Assembly: GCA_013368315.1 (NCBI GenBank)
Contig: JAACJM010000028.1
Location: 372,001-436,000 of the forward strand
Direction: 5' to 3'
Length of the DNA: 64,000 nt
DNA from: Tetrapyrgos nigripes
Taxonomy: Eukaryota > Basidiomycota > Agaricomycetes > Agaricales > Campanellaceae
Shown here in pieces: positions 49,201 through 60,400 of the stretch (position 1 is the stretch's first letter; each line of letters opens with the position of its first letter). Below the pieces are notes generated by a model. It was not told the origin of the DNA. It did no database searches and saw nothing but the letters and a program-made list of their open reading frames with translations. The position numbers were made by a program, and so were the translations under genes.

Positions 49201-49544
49201 CAGAGTTTTCCATAATATACATACTGTTCTGGCGATCCTCAGTCTTTTCTGGTGCATACGGTGCAGTGAAAGGGAGATTCTCAAAAGTCTTGAAAGCTTT
49301 ACTCGACTCCAACGACTCACAGTCTTCCAGTTCACTCGCAGCTTGCAGAAAGAAGACTTGGACTCTGTCAGGTACGTGTTTTGAGGCAATTGTCAGCATC
49401 CACACCTTTCTTGAACGTTTGCTGCAGTCCTGAAAAGTCAAACACCATCCTCGGAACGACAGACGTGGAGGCTGCTGTACTAGCCAGGTAAGTATACAGT
49501 AGCTGCGAAAATTGATGTCCCTTCCTTTTTTGGAATTTAGCTCC
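46246..49544 (-). pseudogene. DUF6535 membrane protein, copy 2, with two frameshifts
   Basis: Paralogue of the gene at 37604-40700. The first exons (VQVFFLQAASELEDCESLES, then KPTADDEACAKLWSVYIGEA, then SALYSASLTAF) are intact, as are the membrane segments (ILLHTSLFFFFAGLVSFLLP). Two breaks exist. Near 48650 the sequence lacks one G compared with copy 1 (a GGG run is GG), which shifts the frame between FLYAGLR and DFGMHNLVDLIP. Near 46865 the frame shifts again before REDIEPVLLQEYLPD. After it the C-terminal part continues (MASCWIDLSRNCDSS) to the stop at 46246. With both shifts no full-length protein is made. Sequencing error is an alternative. The start codon is not settled. Confidence 0.75.
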
Positions 49545-49831
49545 GGGCTGATTTCTGGCTTACCTCTTGCTTCGGGATGGGTCCCGATATATGAGAGTAG
49601 ACTCATGCACCACTTTTCTAGCAACGCACAGGCTGCGTTGAAGGAGAGTGAAGCAAAAGATTGTGACCTGGCAGCCCGGCAGCCCGGCACCCTGCATCAA
49701 ATTTCGCAGCTACTGTAAGCCAAAAATGGCAATTTACACTGACTCAGAGTTGGTGATGTAACTTGGCCGATCCGGCAGCGACGAAACACTTTGTCTTCCC
49801 CCTCCATCATCTCGCCTAGGCATGCTCTACG
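49545..49831. other. Divergent promoter region between DUF6535 copy 2 and BTB gene
   Basis: A short region between a minus-strand and a plus-strand gene. It likely contains both promoters. No gene is seen. Confidence 0.45.
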
Positions 49832-50892
49832 ATGGACGTGACAAGAACAGATCTTATTCGACCACCTGACGCCTTTTCGCTAGAAAGCTCTGCCAATGAA
49901 GTTCGAGAGCAAACTTTTACTCGGTCAACAGAACTCTGGTTTGATGACGGAACACTCATAATCGAAGCCAATGGAGTATACTTTCGTGTTTACAAGGGAA
50001 TTCTATCTGCAAACTCTCCGGTATTTGAAGATATGCTCAGCATTCCTCAACCTGTCGAAGATGACACTGTCGTTTACGAGGGTTGTCCAGTCGTAAAGTT
50101 ATATGATTCCTCGACGGACATGATGCATTTTTTGAAGGCTTTACACTTTTCAAGGTGCGTTGTGCCACTCGTAGTTGAATTCTTTGCGTTCTGATTTCAT
50201 ACAGCTACTACGATGCAACGAAACTGACTCCATTCGCTGTGGTATCTGCCGTGCTCCGCCTAAGCACTAAATATCAGGTTGACTTCCTCCGTCAACGTGC
50301 CTTCAAACAACTATCTGCCATCTATCCTACAACCCTCTCAGAATGGGATAAACGCGAAAGTGTCAGTGCCGCCATCGAAACCTTTGAAGCACGTCCTTTC
50401 GCCGTATTTCTCCTGGCTAGAGAGACCAACACTCTTACACTCCTACCTACTGCCCTCTACCTCTGTGCAGACTCCCAAGAGATCGATTACATCCTCGACG
50501 GGCTCAACTCCTTCGATGGGGCACATATCGAGCTTGAATGGCCAGACAAACGCGCTTGTCTTCGAGCACGAGAATCTCTGGCCCTGGATTTGCGTTCCAG
50601 GGTGTTTGCGTTCCTCACTGGCCAGTTGCCCTTGCCTGGATGTAGAAATACGACAGTCTGCAATAATATGCGGCTGAGGTGGTTGCAGAGTGTCGAGTCA
50701 TCACTGGGAAGTGGGATTTTCTCGGTACAATTTCCTTGGGGACAGTTTAGGTCGGGTGTCTGCGAATATTGCTATGCGGCGTCGCAGGCACATTACAAGA
50801 GCGAGAGGACGAAGCTGTGGGATGAGTTACCGGGGAAGTTTGGATTACCGTCTTGGGATAATTTGAAGAGGACGGTTTCGGATTTGGTATAA
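49832..50892 (+). CDS. BTB/POZ-domain protein
   Basis: The start at 49832 (MDVTRTDLIRPPDAFSLESS) leads to a BTB fold. STELWFDDGTLIIEANGVYF is the first beta-strands, and FRVYKGILSANSPVFEDML is the core helix pair, with the usual Lys-x-x-Leu...Ser-x-x-F pattern. After DSSTDMMHFLKALHFS a 50-base intron (50155-50204) joins to YYDATKLTPFAVVSAVLRLS, the end of the domain. The C-terminal part of about 200 residues holds a helical region and a possible Cys pair (CEYCYAASQAHY) and stops at 50890. Many mushroom genomes hold large families of such BTB proteins. They may serve as dimerising adaptors for cullin-3 ubiquitin ligases, though this role is not shown here. Confidence 0.85.
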
Positions 50893-51030
50893 TGAAGTAG
50901 CTTCACGGAGTCTCGTTGAACGCTTGAGAGTGAAAAGGGACGTTTTCTCTTATTATTATATACCACATCTGTAGTATAATGCACTTAGGATCTGGACTGT
51001 AGCAATAGTAAACTCTGTCTAGAATGCGCC

Positions 51031-52422
51031 TCAAACCTTCAGTCCACGGCTTTTCCATCCTTCTTCAATCTTCTCAAAGCTGTCAACCGCATCCAAAACT
51101 GTCTCCTTCCAAGTCTTAAACTCATCCTTCTTCAGCCCTAGAACTTCTTCCAATCGACCAAAATCAATCCCTTTCAGCCGGTGTTCTTCGAAAACCGGGA
51201 CCTTTTTGGGACTGATCAGCCTATCCTTCAGATGAGGTCGTTCTTCCGCAATGTACTTCAAAGCTTCCCTCCAATCGTTTTCAATGGGAGACACTATGGC
51301 CAGGCGTTTCAGTTTCCCGTCAGATACAGCTGATTGAGGGATAGAGTTGAGGGCAAGGATATGTGCACGAACTACGTCGCGGATATCGACGTATCCAGGA
51401 ACAGGAGGAAGTTGACCTTTGTCCCCTTCAAGTAGACCATAGACGTGAGCGTTTGAGGAAAGGGTCACAGAGTTGAGTTCTTGTAAGAGTTCTTGAAATC
51501 CTGGAGGGACAGGTCCGTAGACGAATGGAGGACAGACTGAATAGAATTGCAGTCAGTAAGCGTACTACTTGGGAGAACACTGCTACTTACTCATAGTGAC
51601 ATCCAAATGAGGCCGTGTTTTGAGAAAGTCTATCACTGCCAAATCGGCATATTTCTTCTGAGCGAAGTAAACGTGTACGGGATCCCCAGATTCGAAAGCT
51701 TGTTCCTTGGTGATTGGATTCCAGTCTGCAAAGAAAGCATAAGTGTCGGAACGTCTCACAGTGGACTTATTTACCATCGGCTGCATATGGGCCTACAGGG
51801 AGATTGAAAGAGACAATCGAGCTGGTAGTCACAATCTTAGTGATTCCAGCCTTTTCTGCTTCTCTCAAGACGTGTATGGATCCATCAATTGCACTCTAAA
51901 TGTAGCGTAGCAGTCAATACCTAGGTGTAGAAACCTCAAATTGAAGACATACCCGGAAAGCCGTTTCTTTATCAGCGCGTCCAATGACAGGAGCGGCAGT
52001 GTGGATGATAGCACCAACACCTAAAGGTCGGAAGATAGACGATGAGCACTGAGAAGATTATGTTGTGAAGGGAGCGCCTACCTTTGAAAATTTCGCTATA
52101 ATCTCCAGAGGCAATATCAGCAATTTCAACAGCCTCGAATTGCGGATAATTCGACAGGGCTCTCTTGAGAGATTCCACTTTCTTTCCTCGAGCAGAGCTG
52201 CGATAACAAAAATGTTTCAGTCCATAGAAAGACTCAAAAAATCGAGGCACGTACCCTCTGACTGGATAACCAGCTTGCAGAAGGTGATAGACGATGGCAT
52301 AGCCCAAAAGGCCGGAGGCGCCTGTAACCTGTCATCGTTGACCAAGAACGCAAAGTTAGAGATGAAATATGTCTCAGAAACGAGAGACTCACGAAGACGA
52401 GGGGTTTCTGAGTAGAAGACAT
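51031..52422 (-). CDS. Extended SDR reductase (DFR/epimerase-like), copy 1
   Basis: NAD(P)-dependent extended short-chain dehydrogenase/reductase of the dihydroflavonol-4-reductase and epimerase type. The start at 52422 reads MSSTQKPLVFV. After an intron comes the nucleotide-binding loop TGASGLLGYAIVYHLLQAGY (G-x-x-G-x-x-G) and PVRG. Later exons give VGAIIHTAAPVIGRADKETA, the catalytic Ser in TSSIVSFNLPVG and the catalytic Tyr-Lys pair in VYFAQKKYAD. Then follow VTMICPPFVYGPVPPGFQE, the domain end VRAHILALNSIPQSAVSDGK and the C-terminal DSFEKIEEGWKSRGLKV, with the stop at 51031. Length of about 340 residues is usual. It is one of three tandem copies. The substrate is unknown; aldehydes, ketones or phenolics are all possible. 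Confidence 0.88.
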
Positions 52423-53160
52423 TTGCAGTGAAATCGCTGTTGTGTTGGTCTCCACTCTCATTCTGCCTGCCTTATATACGAGTGGGGCATCGTTATAAGC
52501 ATGTGCTTAGAGTTCCAGCAACTGTCGATTGGAAAGCATTTGATCAGTCGAAATTCGGCCAGCGGCCAAGCAACCCAGCTGGAAGGGTTGCTAATGTCCT
52601 ACACACATCCTGCGACCAGAAGACCGAGGCCGAAATTGCTTTGGCACTGACCTATGGGGAGATGATGCTTAGTGAATTTAGAGAGCGGCCACTTCGGGGC
52701 ACGTTGCTGGACACTTACAAAGCTATGTAGCAATCATGTTCGGGGTTGCAAAGAGCCCTAGCGATTGTACATCGTGCTGACAGGCGCTAAAAATGAGATG
52801 TTTTTAATGTCCAAGCCGATAGATCACTACTGCAAAGAATGGGAAAAACTGGCAGCAGGAACACGCAGAGACCAACTTGAAGATGACGGTTGCTAGTAGT
52901 AAGAGCACAGCCACCTTGCTTCCCGGCCAATAGAAATTGGCGGATATGTCAGACTCAAACTGGCTACCCCTCGCTCTCCTGGCTAGGGTTGTTGGCTGGA
53001 GTAGCAGCAGTATTCCTTTTTTAAAAATTGATTCATGAAACCAGTCGGACTACATATACTCATGCGTGTTCACCATTATACAAACGTTGTACTAACTGAC
53101 GCTGGACTTCAGCTTGGTTTTTCAGCAATACGGTTACCCTCATGCAGTGTTGTGATGCAC
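52423..53160. other. Spacer between SDR copies 1 and 2
   Basis: About 740 bases. Around 52906 it holds agagcacagccac, also present upstream of copies 2 and 3 (near 54847 and 57938), so part of the promoter region was copied with the gene. No remnant of the kinase-GTPase locus is visible here, unlike in the next two spacers. Confidence 0.5.
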
Positions 53161-54582
53161 TCAAACCTTCAACCCGCGGCTTTTCCATCCCTCTTCAATT
53201 CTGACAAAGCTGTCAACTGCATCCAAGACCGTCTCCTTCCAAGTCCTGAAGTCATTCTTCTTCATGCCTAGCACTTCTTCCAATCGGCCATGATCAATTC
53301 CCTTCAGGCTGAGCTCCTCCAAAACTGGAACTTTCTCAAGACCAGCGAGCCTGTCCTTCATTTGAGGTCTCTCTTCCGCGATATATTTCACGGCTTCCCT
53401 CCAATCGTTTTCGTATGGGGATGCTATAGCCAGCCTTTTCAGCTTCCCGTCAGAGACACCTGATTGGGGAATAGAAGTGAGGGCAAGGATGTGTGCACGG
53501 GCTACGTCACGGATGTCTGCGTATCCAACGGATGTAGGGATCTGGCATTTATCTCCTTGAAGGAGATTATAGATATGAGCGTCAGTGGAAAGGGCCTCAG
53601 AGCCTGGTTCTGGTATGAATTGTTCGAATCCTGGGGGAACAGGTCCGTAGATATATGGAGGAGAAACTGAGACGTGAAAAAACGAGTCAGTACGGGGTTC
53701 ACCTAGTACTAGTACCTGAAGAGATGGTGCGAAAGCTGCTACTTACTCATCGTGACATCGATGTGAGGACGTGTTTTGATGAAGTCGATAACCGCGAGAT
53801 CGGCGTACTTCTTCTGTGCCCGGTAGACTAGTGAGGGACTGCCGGATTCGAAAGCTTGTTCCTTGGTGATTGGGTTCCAATCTTGTGGAAGGAGCATCAG
53901 GGGTTGAAGTCTTGCCATGAGGCTGCTTGAGAGAAGGACTTACCATCGGGTGCAAATGGACCTACAGGGAAATTGAAAGAAGTAATGGAGCTAGTGGTCA
54001 CGATCTGGGTAATTCCAACCTTTTCTGCTTCATTCAAGACGTGAAGGGAGCCCTCTATCGCACTCTGAAAGTAGCTTAGTCAATGCACATCGCTGCAGAA
54101 ACGTTGTATTTACGACATACTCGGAAAGCCGTTTCTTTATCAGTCCGTCCAATAACAGGAGAAGCAGTATGGATGATAGCACCTACACCTAAGGATCAGT
54201 TGATAGAGTTAGCACTGAAAACATTGAGGTGCAAAGGTCGAGCCTGCCTTTGAAAATCTGACCATAATCGCCTGTGGCGATATCGGTGATTTCCACAGCC
54301 TCGAACTGCGGATAATCCGAGAGAGCTTTTTTGAGGGATTCTACTTTCTTTCCTCGTGCGGAACTTTGCGAACACTTAGTCGGCGTCGATCATTGGAAGG
54401 TCGTGATACACACCCTCTGACAGGATAGCCAGCTTGCAGGAGGTGATAAACGATGGCATAGCCAACAAGTCCGGAAGCTCCTGTGACCTGTCATGGTAGA
54501 CCAAGACCGCAAAGTCAGAGGTGCATTTCCGTCTCAGAAACGAAAGACTCACGAAGATGAGGGGTTTCTGAGTGGAGGCCAT
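53161..54582 (-). CDS. Extended SDR reductase, copy 2
   Basis: Second tandem copy. The start at 54582 reads MASTQKPLIF. The same exon layout as copy 1 is seen. The nucleotide-binding part reads GLVGYAIVYHLLQAGYPVRG, the catalytic pair is in LVYRAQKKYADLAVIDF, and after it come PPYIYGPVPPGFEQFIPEP and YADIRDVARAHILAL. It ends DSFVRIEEGWKSRGLKV, stop at 53161. No frame errors were found in the exons I translated. The C-terminus is nearly identical to copy 1 and more different from copy 3, so copies 1 and 2 seem the youngest pair. The upstream side faces a decayed kinase-GTPase copy. Confidence 0.86.
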
Positions 54583-55302
54583 TTACAGGAAATCGTCGTT
54601 GTGTGAACCTTTGCCCTCGTTCTATCTCCCTTATATGCGAGTCCCATCGCAAGCACAGAGCACATGTCCAGCAACTGTCAGTTGAAGCCACTCAAGAACC
54701 GGGAAACGAAGTACCCAGAGAAGCCAGGAATCATTCCACATCGGCTTGTTGTTAACGTTATTGCGAAGACCAGAATAGGATAAACCAGGAATCCAGGATA
54801 CACCAAGGGACCAGTCACCATTGAAATGACCGTGACGTTGAAGAAAAGAGCACAGCCACTTTCTGAACTCAAACATCCCTTCCAGGTCAAACAGCCGACT
54901 AGAGAGCTCGAATTCTGCTCAAAGAAGACCACGGCTTCATGCTCGGTACCTCTGCTTATTCTTCTCTCCCAAGTGGAAGAAGTTTTATCCCGGGTTACTT
55001 GAAGATATGGGGGCCTAGCCGCATGACAGAATCCGATAGACAAACACAGACGAATGTCTCGTGCATCCCAAAAGGTGTATTAGTTGTAGACGATAATGAA
55101 AGGTGTGTTGATTGTGATAGAAGCTTTCTTTCTACTCAAAATAGGGCTGTAGCTGTGGAGAACATTCATTCATAGCAAATTCATAACGCCCATGGCATTC
55201 CCAGTTAGTTATATCTTTGCATCAAGGTCTAGTGTCCATCAGTACTAGCACCGCTTGTCATAAATCCTTCAATTGCGTAGGGGAGCCCCCGAAGACCTCA
55301 AT
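54583..55302. other. Divergent spacer between SDR copy 2 and decayed kinase locus
   Basis: 720 bases. It corresponds to the 900 bases between SDR copy 3 and the main kinase locus: the agagcacagccac motif and, near its right end, gtagctgtggagaacat occur in similar order. No gene is seen. Confidence 0.5.
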
Positions 55303-55916
55303 ATGGCGCTTCTCAATTCTTGAAACTTTTCAACTCAATCAATGATGTCGTCCCTTTCCTTGCCCCAGTCAAAGCTATCGTTAACACCACGATTCAAGCT
55401 CTAAAGGACAACACTCACCAGTGCTGCTATCTCTTGCAATGCTGTATCTCTTATGCGTCAATCGTCAACAAATCGTCAATGCGTAGAAGGGACCATAAAA
55501 GAAAATGAACACGGCGAGCATTTTAATAATCTAAAGAGGTGTTACAGCTCTTAGACGTTTTCAGCCTTACACTGAGCTTACTTCACCAGAACTCTTAACA
55601 AGATTCGCTCCTCTGTAGAACAAACCTCACGTAAAGGCCCCTTCCATCGGTTTCTCCAGAGGTATGAGATAGCGGATAGTATTCGGGATACGCATCATGC
55701 GTTGGACGGATGTCTAGACGCTTTCATGTGCGTCTTTTCCCTCAGAGGTGAGTTTGGTTTCCTGCGATGTCCGTTGGTCATATTGACCATTTGTCTTGTC
55801 GAGGCGAGCAAGTTGCGCAAGCCTACTCATCGCTTTTCTTTGAGTGCAGTTCGAAATCTGGAGCTGGTGTTAGCGAATTAATGGCCGTCTCAGCTAAAGT
55901 GACCGAGAAGTCATAA
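55303..55916 (+). pseudogene. Decayed kinase-GTPase copy: N-terminal domain joined to GTPase tail
   Basis: The left part matches the first exons of the locus at 58375. Shared pieces include NSINDVVPFLAPVKAIV, DNTHQCCYLLQ and GPFHRFLQRYEIADSIRD. Near 55750 the sequence jumps to the last GTPase exon: gtcttgtcgaggcgagcaag and the code for FFECSSKSGAGVSEL, then a tail ending at 55916. Everything between, including the kinase and most of the GTPase, is gone. In addition the first codons are damaged by a small deletion, which puts a TGA near the start. It is a clear pseudogene. Confidence 0.85.
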
Positions 55917-56096
55917 GAGTAGCGCCAGCGGTGGCCCTTTTCCGAATGAGATACCGGCGTCATACAGACCATGTTTCTATGTATTCTTCGTCCGTTAATA
56001 TACTGCTGTCTCTCGTACTAACAGAGTCGACACCCTGAGCTTGGCCTATAGAGATCTATGCCTTAGCAATGCCCACCAGTCGCACACCAATACACC

Positions 56097-57474
56097 TCAA
56101 AATTCCAGCCCGCGACTCCTCCATCCCTCCTCAATTTTGAGAAAGCTGTCAACCGACTCCAGAACCGTCTCCTTCCACGTCTTAAACTCGCTCCTTTTAA
56201 AACCCAAAACCTCTTCCAACCTCTCAAATTCAACTCCCTTCACGTAGTGCTCCTCCAAAACCGGAACTTTGTCGGGACTGGTGAGCCTGTCCTTCAATTT
56301 GGGTCTCTCTTCCGCAATGTACTTCAAAGCCTCCCTCCAGCTGCTTGGGTTTGGAGACGCAAAAGCCAGACGTTTAATCTTCCGGTCCGAGACAGCTGAC
56401 TGATGAATAGAGTGAAGGGCGAGCATATGTGCGCGAGCTACGTCACCGAGGTCGGCGTATCCGGGAAATGCAGGAATCTCGCAGTTTTTCCCTCCGATAA
56501 GAGCATAGATATGAGTATTCGAACCAAGGGGCGCAGGGTCGGGTTCTGACATGAATTCCTCATAACCTGGAGGGGAAGGACCGTAGATGAATGGAGGACA
56601 GACTGAAGGGAAATGTCAGTATGTGTACTACTTGTCGATTTCTGAAAGGAGAGTTGCTACTCACTCATAGTGATGTCGAAATGAGGATGCGTTTTGACAA
56701 AGTCTAGGATAGCGAGGTCGGCGTATTTCTTCTCTGCGAAATAGACGTCGTAGGGATCACCAGTTTCACGAGCCTTCTCTAGGGTAATTGGGTTCCAGTC
56801 TTGTCAAAGGAGCATAAGTGTTTGAAACTCAAATGTTTGAACTGGACTACTTACCATTGGGTCCATATGGACCTACAGTGTAATGGAAAGAGACGATTGA
56901 GCTAGTCATCACAAATCTGGAGATTCCGGCCTTCTCTGCTTCTTCGAGGACGTGTTTGGTTCCTTCTATCGCAGTCTGGAACGTGGCCAGTCAATGTATG
57001 CAGGTGAATCTTGATTTGAGGACATACTCGGAAAGCCAGTTCTTTATCGGCCATTCCAATGACAGGAGCGGCAGTGTGGATGATGGCACCTACGCCTGAA
57101 GGCGGAAATTTTTCGGTAAGGATAGAAGTCCATCAATATGTGAAGGCATTACCTCTGAAGATCTGACTATAATCGCCAAAAGCAACATCGGCGATCTCGA
57201 CAGCCTCGAATTGCGGGTGGTTTGATAGGGCTTTCTTGAGGTACTCTAGTTTCTTTCCTCGAGCAGAGCTGTGAAAGTATCTTAGTCGATAAAGATTAGA
57301 ATGGTCAGATGACGTACCCCCTGACGGGATAACCAGCTTGTAGGAGCTGATAGACGATGGCATAGCCAACAAGGCTGGAAGCAGCAGTAACCTGTCATCG
57401 TAAGGTTAGAAGTGCAATTCCATCCAGAAACTAAATGGACTGACGAAGATGAGAGGTTTCTGAATCGAGGACAT
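56097..57474 (-). CDS. Extended SDR reductase, copy 3
   Basis: Third tandem copy. The start at 57474 reads MSSIQKPLIF. The binding loop region includes SLVGYAIVYQLLQAGYPVRG, and the catalytic pair is in VYFAEKKYADLAILDF. It then reads PPFIYGPSPPGYEEFMSEPD, GYADLGDVARAHMLALHSI and the tail DSFLKIEEGWRSRGLEF, stop at 56097. It is the most divergent of the three, which fits an older duplication. It lies head-to-head with the best preserved kinase-GTPase locus, with about 900 bases between the start codons, so the two genes may share a promoter region (inference). Confidence 0.87.
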
Positions 57475-58374
57475 TTTGCAGGAACTCCGCTGATTTCCTG
57501 GTTCTATCTTCTTTATATACGATCGCGAGTGCCGCAACATTGCAAGCATGTGCCTGGAAGGATCAGGGAAGGGTCAGTAGGAAACCGCTTGATGAATTCA
57601 AGAACGGGAACATGAGCTGCGCCGAATAATCAGGTTCCCAGGAATAATGGAAAACGTGTTGAGGGTTGCTCCTATTTTAAACCGAGGGGGTCCAAGTTGC
57701 TTCATATTGCAAAACCATGGGGAGATGAATGGCGATTTCAGATACGAAAACGGCCCTGACTCCGATTCATTCGGGAGTCATTTTGACTAGAGACTGGCTA
57801 GAAACGTTCATTGCACTGAGATTGCGCCGAGAGGCCTTGAGAAAAAGAGAGATTTTGCAAAAACCCGGCTGATTCTGTGGACAATGTGATGATCCTCGTC
57901 TTTTATGATCATGAGGTGAGCGTGCAAGAGCAGAAAAAGACACAGCCACTCTTCCAAGTCCCAGCCCTCCTCCGACGTACTAGTAGAACATATGCATCCT
58001 CCGTGATTTCTTCTAGTCTCTTCCCGACATTGCTCCCAGAACTCAACAGCTCTATTATTGCCCCGTGTAGAGGATATTCTTGGAATTACATTGACTTTCA
58101 ATAAGGCCGAAATCCCAGCAGCAGCATCCGAGTCTGTGGACAATATATCCTTCAAGGTCTGCTGATCGTTGTTACAGCAGTTTTTTTCATCTATTGAACT
58201 TATGACTATAGATGTAGAGAACATAGACGCTCTATTCAGCGATCACTATCCGTCTATCATCATCGACGTGACAGTTCGCATTAATGCGTGGCGAACACCG
58301 CCTGCATTGCCTTCTTCAATTCCCTTAAATCTTCCATGATGTAGCTTAACGACAAACGCTCTGGAACAGCCAAG
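57475..58374. other. Divergent promoter region between SDR copy 3 and kinase-GTPase locus
   Basis: 900 bases with no recognised gene. It contains agacacagccac near 57938, seen upstream of all three SDR copies, and gatgtagagaacat near 58210, which also occurs in the copy 2 spacer. Confidence 0.5.
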
Positions 58375-60400
58375 ATGGCGCCTCTCAAACCAACCGAAAT
58401 CTTGGAAATTTTTAACTCCATCAATGATGTCGTACCTTTCCTCGCTCCGGTCAAAGCTATCGTCGACCTCATGCTTCAAGCTCTGGAAGATGTAGAGGAC
58501 AATACTCACCAATGCTGCTATCTACTGCAGCGATGCGTCAACCTACTCGCCTGCGTCAACCGGAAATGTAAAGAAGGGACGATTAGAGAGGTCGAACACG
58601 GAGAGCATCTGAATAATCTTAAAAGGTGGATCGCTTGAACGACTGCTGCTCGACATTACATTGAAGGGTTCTTTTCTCAGGACCCTGAACAGAATTCGCT
58701 CGTCTGTGGAACAAATATCCCGCAAAGGTCCCTTCCATCGGTTCTTCAGCGACATGAGATTGCAGATAGCATTCGGGATGCGCATTGTGCTTTGGACGGG
58801 TGTCTGGAACAATTTCATGTTAGCCGTTGCCTTTTTCATATCTCTCTGCCTTTAATCTTTCCTTCGTTGCACAGCTTGAATCTGTAATATCGCTCGCATT
58901 CGCCATTGAAGACCATGAATACGCCCGCAGGCAAGATCAAGATAGGCTAGACCACACACTGGTCATGCTGCAGAATAATGACCAGGACATCTTGAAGCGT
59001 CTAGATGTGACGAGGGAGGAGATTAAAGAAGCTACGCGAGGTCTGCAGGATGTGCGTTCTCTCTCTCTTTTGATTGTCATCTATTTCTTACATGCAATTA
59101 CTCGTACTTTCCCTCTAGACCCTGAGCCGAAGGATTAGCCTTGTGCAGAAGAATTTTGCTGCCAATACTCTCAGGCTTCTTGCAGGAAGGGAAACAGCCA
59201 GCTCTCCGACACAAAAGTATGAATGGGCAATATCTTCATTGGAGATTCTCATTGAAGACGATGTACTCGGAGCTGGAGCATTTGGCAAAGTGTATAGTGG
59301 CCGGTGGAATGGGACAAAAGTTGCTGTGAAGAGGTTAGTCGACGGTACGCATAGGGAGGTGCGTTGGTGACTTTGGGAACTATATCATGCTTTTGCTTAA
59401 CTCACCTCGCCCACTATACAGATCCTGGTCAATGAGATTGAGATATGGAGACGAAAGCAACATCCGCATATTGCTTCGTTTTTCCGTGCGTGTATAGATT
59501 CTCATCCTCCATTACTCGTTTCGGAATACTACAAATTCGGGAACGTGCTGGTGTATGTCTCTAATCACCCTGACTGTAATCGATTGAGACTAGTGCGTAT
59601 CGAACTTAATCTCAATACCATGTTGTACAAACTCTAACACTGACGGTCACCAGTGTTATCAAATCGCTCTCGGAATGCAGTTTCTTCATAACGAGAGGGT
59701 CATTCACGGTGACCTCAAACCGGCCAGTAGTCAACGTTTGAAAGGCATATCGACGGCTGACCTCTGCTTATAGGCCAACGTCCTCGTCGATGATGCGCAC
59801 CGCGCCAGGATAACAGATTTTGGCTTATCTAGGATCAAGACCTCACTGACGACCCAAACGCTGAGTGATGCAAATGGCTTGGTTCTGCCCAAAACTCCAG
59901 GCACCAAGGTGTACATGGCACCTGAGCGTCTCCGACAAGGAACGAACACGTTTTCAACAGACGTGTATGCTTGGGGTATGAGCGCATATCAGGTGAGCAT
60001 ATATTTTGCGGCTTTTATATGTCTAAAATAACCCACTGTTCCATTCAGATCCTCTCTGACGAGGCACCCTTCCAATACCTTCCAGAAGAACATCTCTATG
60101 AGTGTGTCGTTGATCGCAAAATTCGGCCTGAGCGACCTGAAGGAGATAGTCTCGTGAAACGAGGGCTCACCGACGAGGTTTGGGAGCTGATTGGACGCAG
60201 TTGGGCAGATGAGCGTAGTCGTCGTCCTCAGTTCAAGGATATCACCGTCGTGATGGCACCATGGGTTGCCAGAGGTGACATCGCTGTCTATTCCGAGGCA
60301 GGATACCCAGCAGGATATGGATCAGTCACAGACAACTACGCCTGCTCCCGAAGATGTGAGGTTGAAAGAGCTTCTAGGTGCGTGTATACTTGACGCATAT
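58375..60400 (+). CDS. Helical (MLKL N-terminal-like) domain plus TKL-type protein kinase
   Basis: The start at 58375 reads MAPLKPTEILEIFNSINDVV. A helical part follows: APVKAIVDLMLQALEDVEDN, CCYLLQRCVNLLACVNRKCK, and after an intron RTLNRIRSSVEQISRKGPFH. Then come IADSIRDAHCALDGCLEQFH and, after another intron, LESVISLAFAIEDHEYARRQ. This pattern of four or more helices before a kinase is like the killer domain of MLKL and its fungal relatives (inference). The kinase has the Gly loop LGAGAFGKVYSG, VAVKRLV with the ATP lysine, HGDLKPAN (no Arg before Asp), DFGLSRI and MAPERL, all needed residues present. One base seems missing near 58745 (compare the decayed copy), and the joint before NVLVDDAH lacks a clean splice. 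It may be damaged, or the sequence may contain errors. Confidence 0.75.

Noticed and set aside
49145..49690. A separate 181-codon minus-strand gene upstream of DUF6535 copy 2
   Set aside because: Its end contains the VQVFF...SLES segment that matches the first exon of copy 1, so at least that part belongs to the DUF6535 gene. The rest reads through likely promoter sequence.
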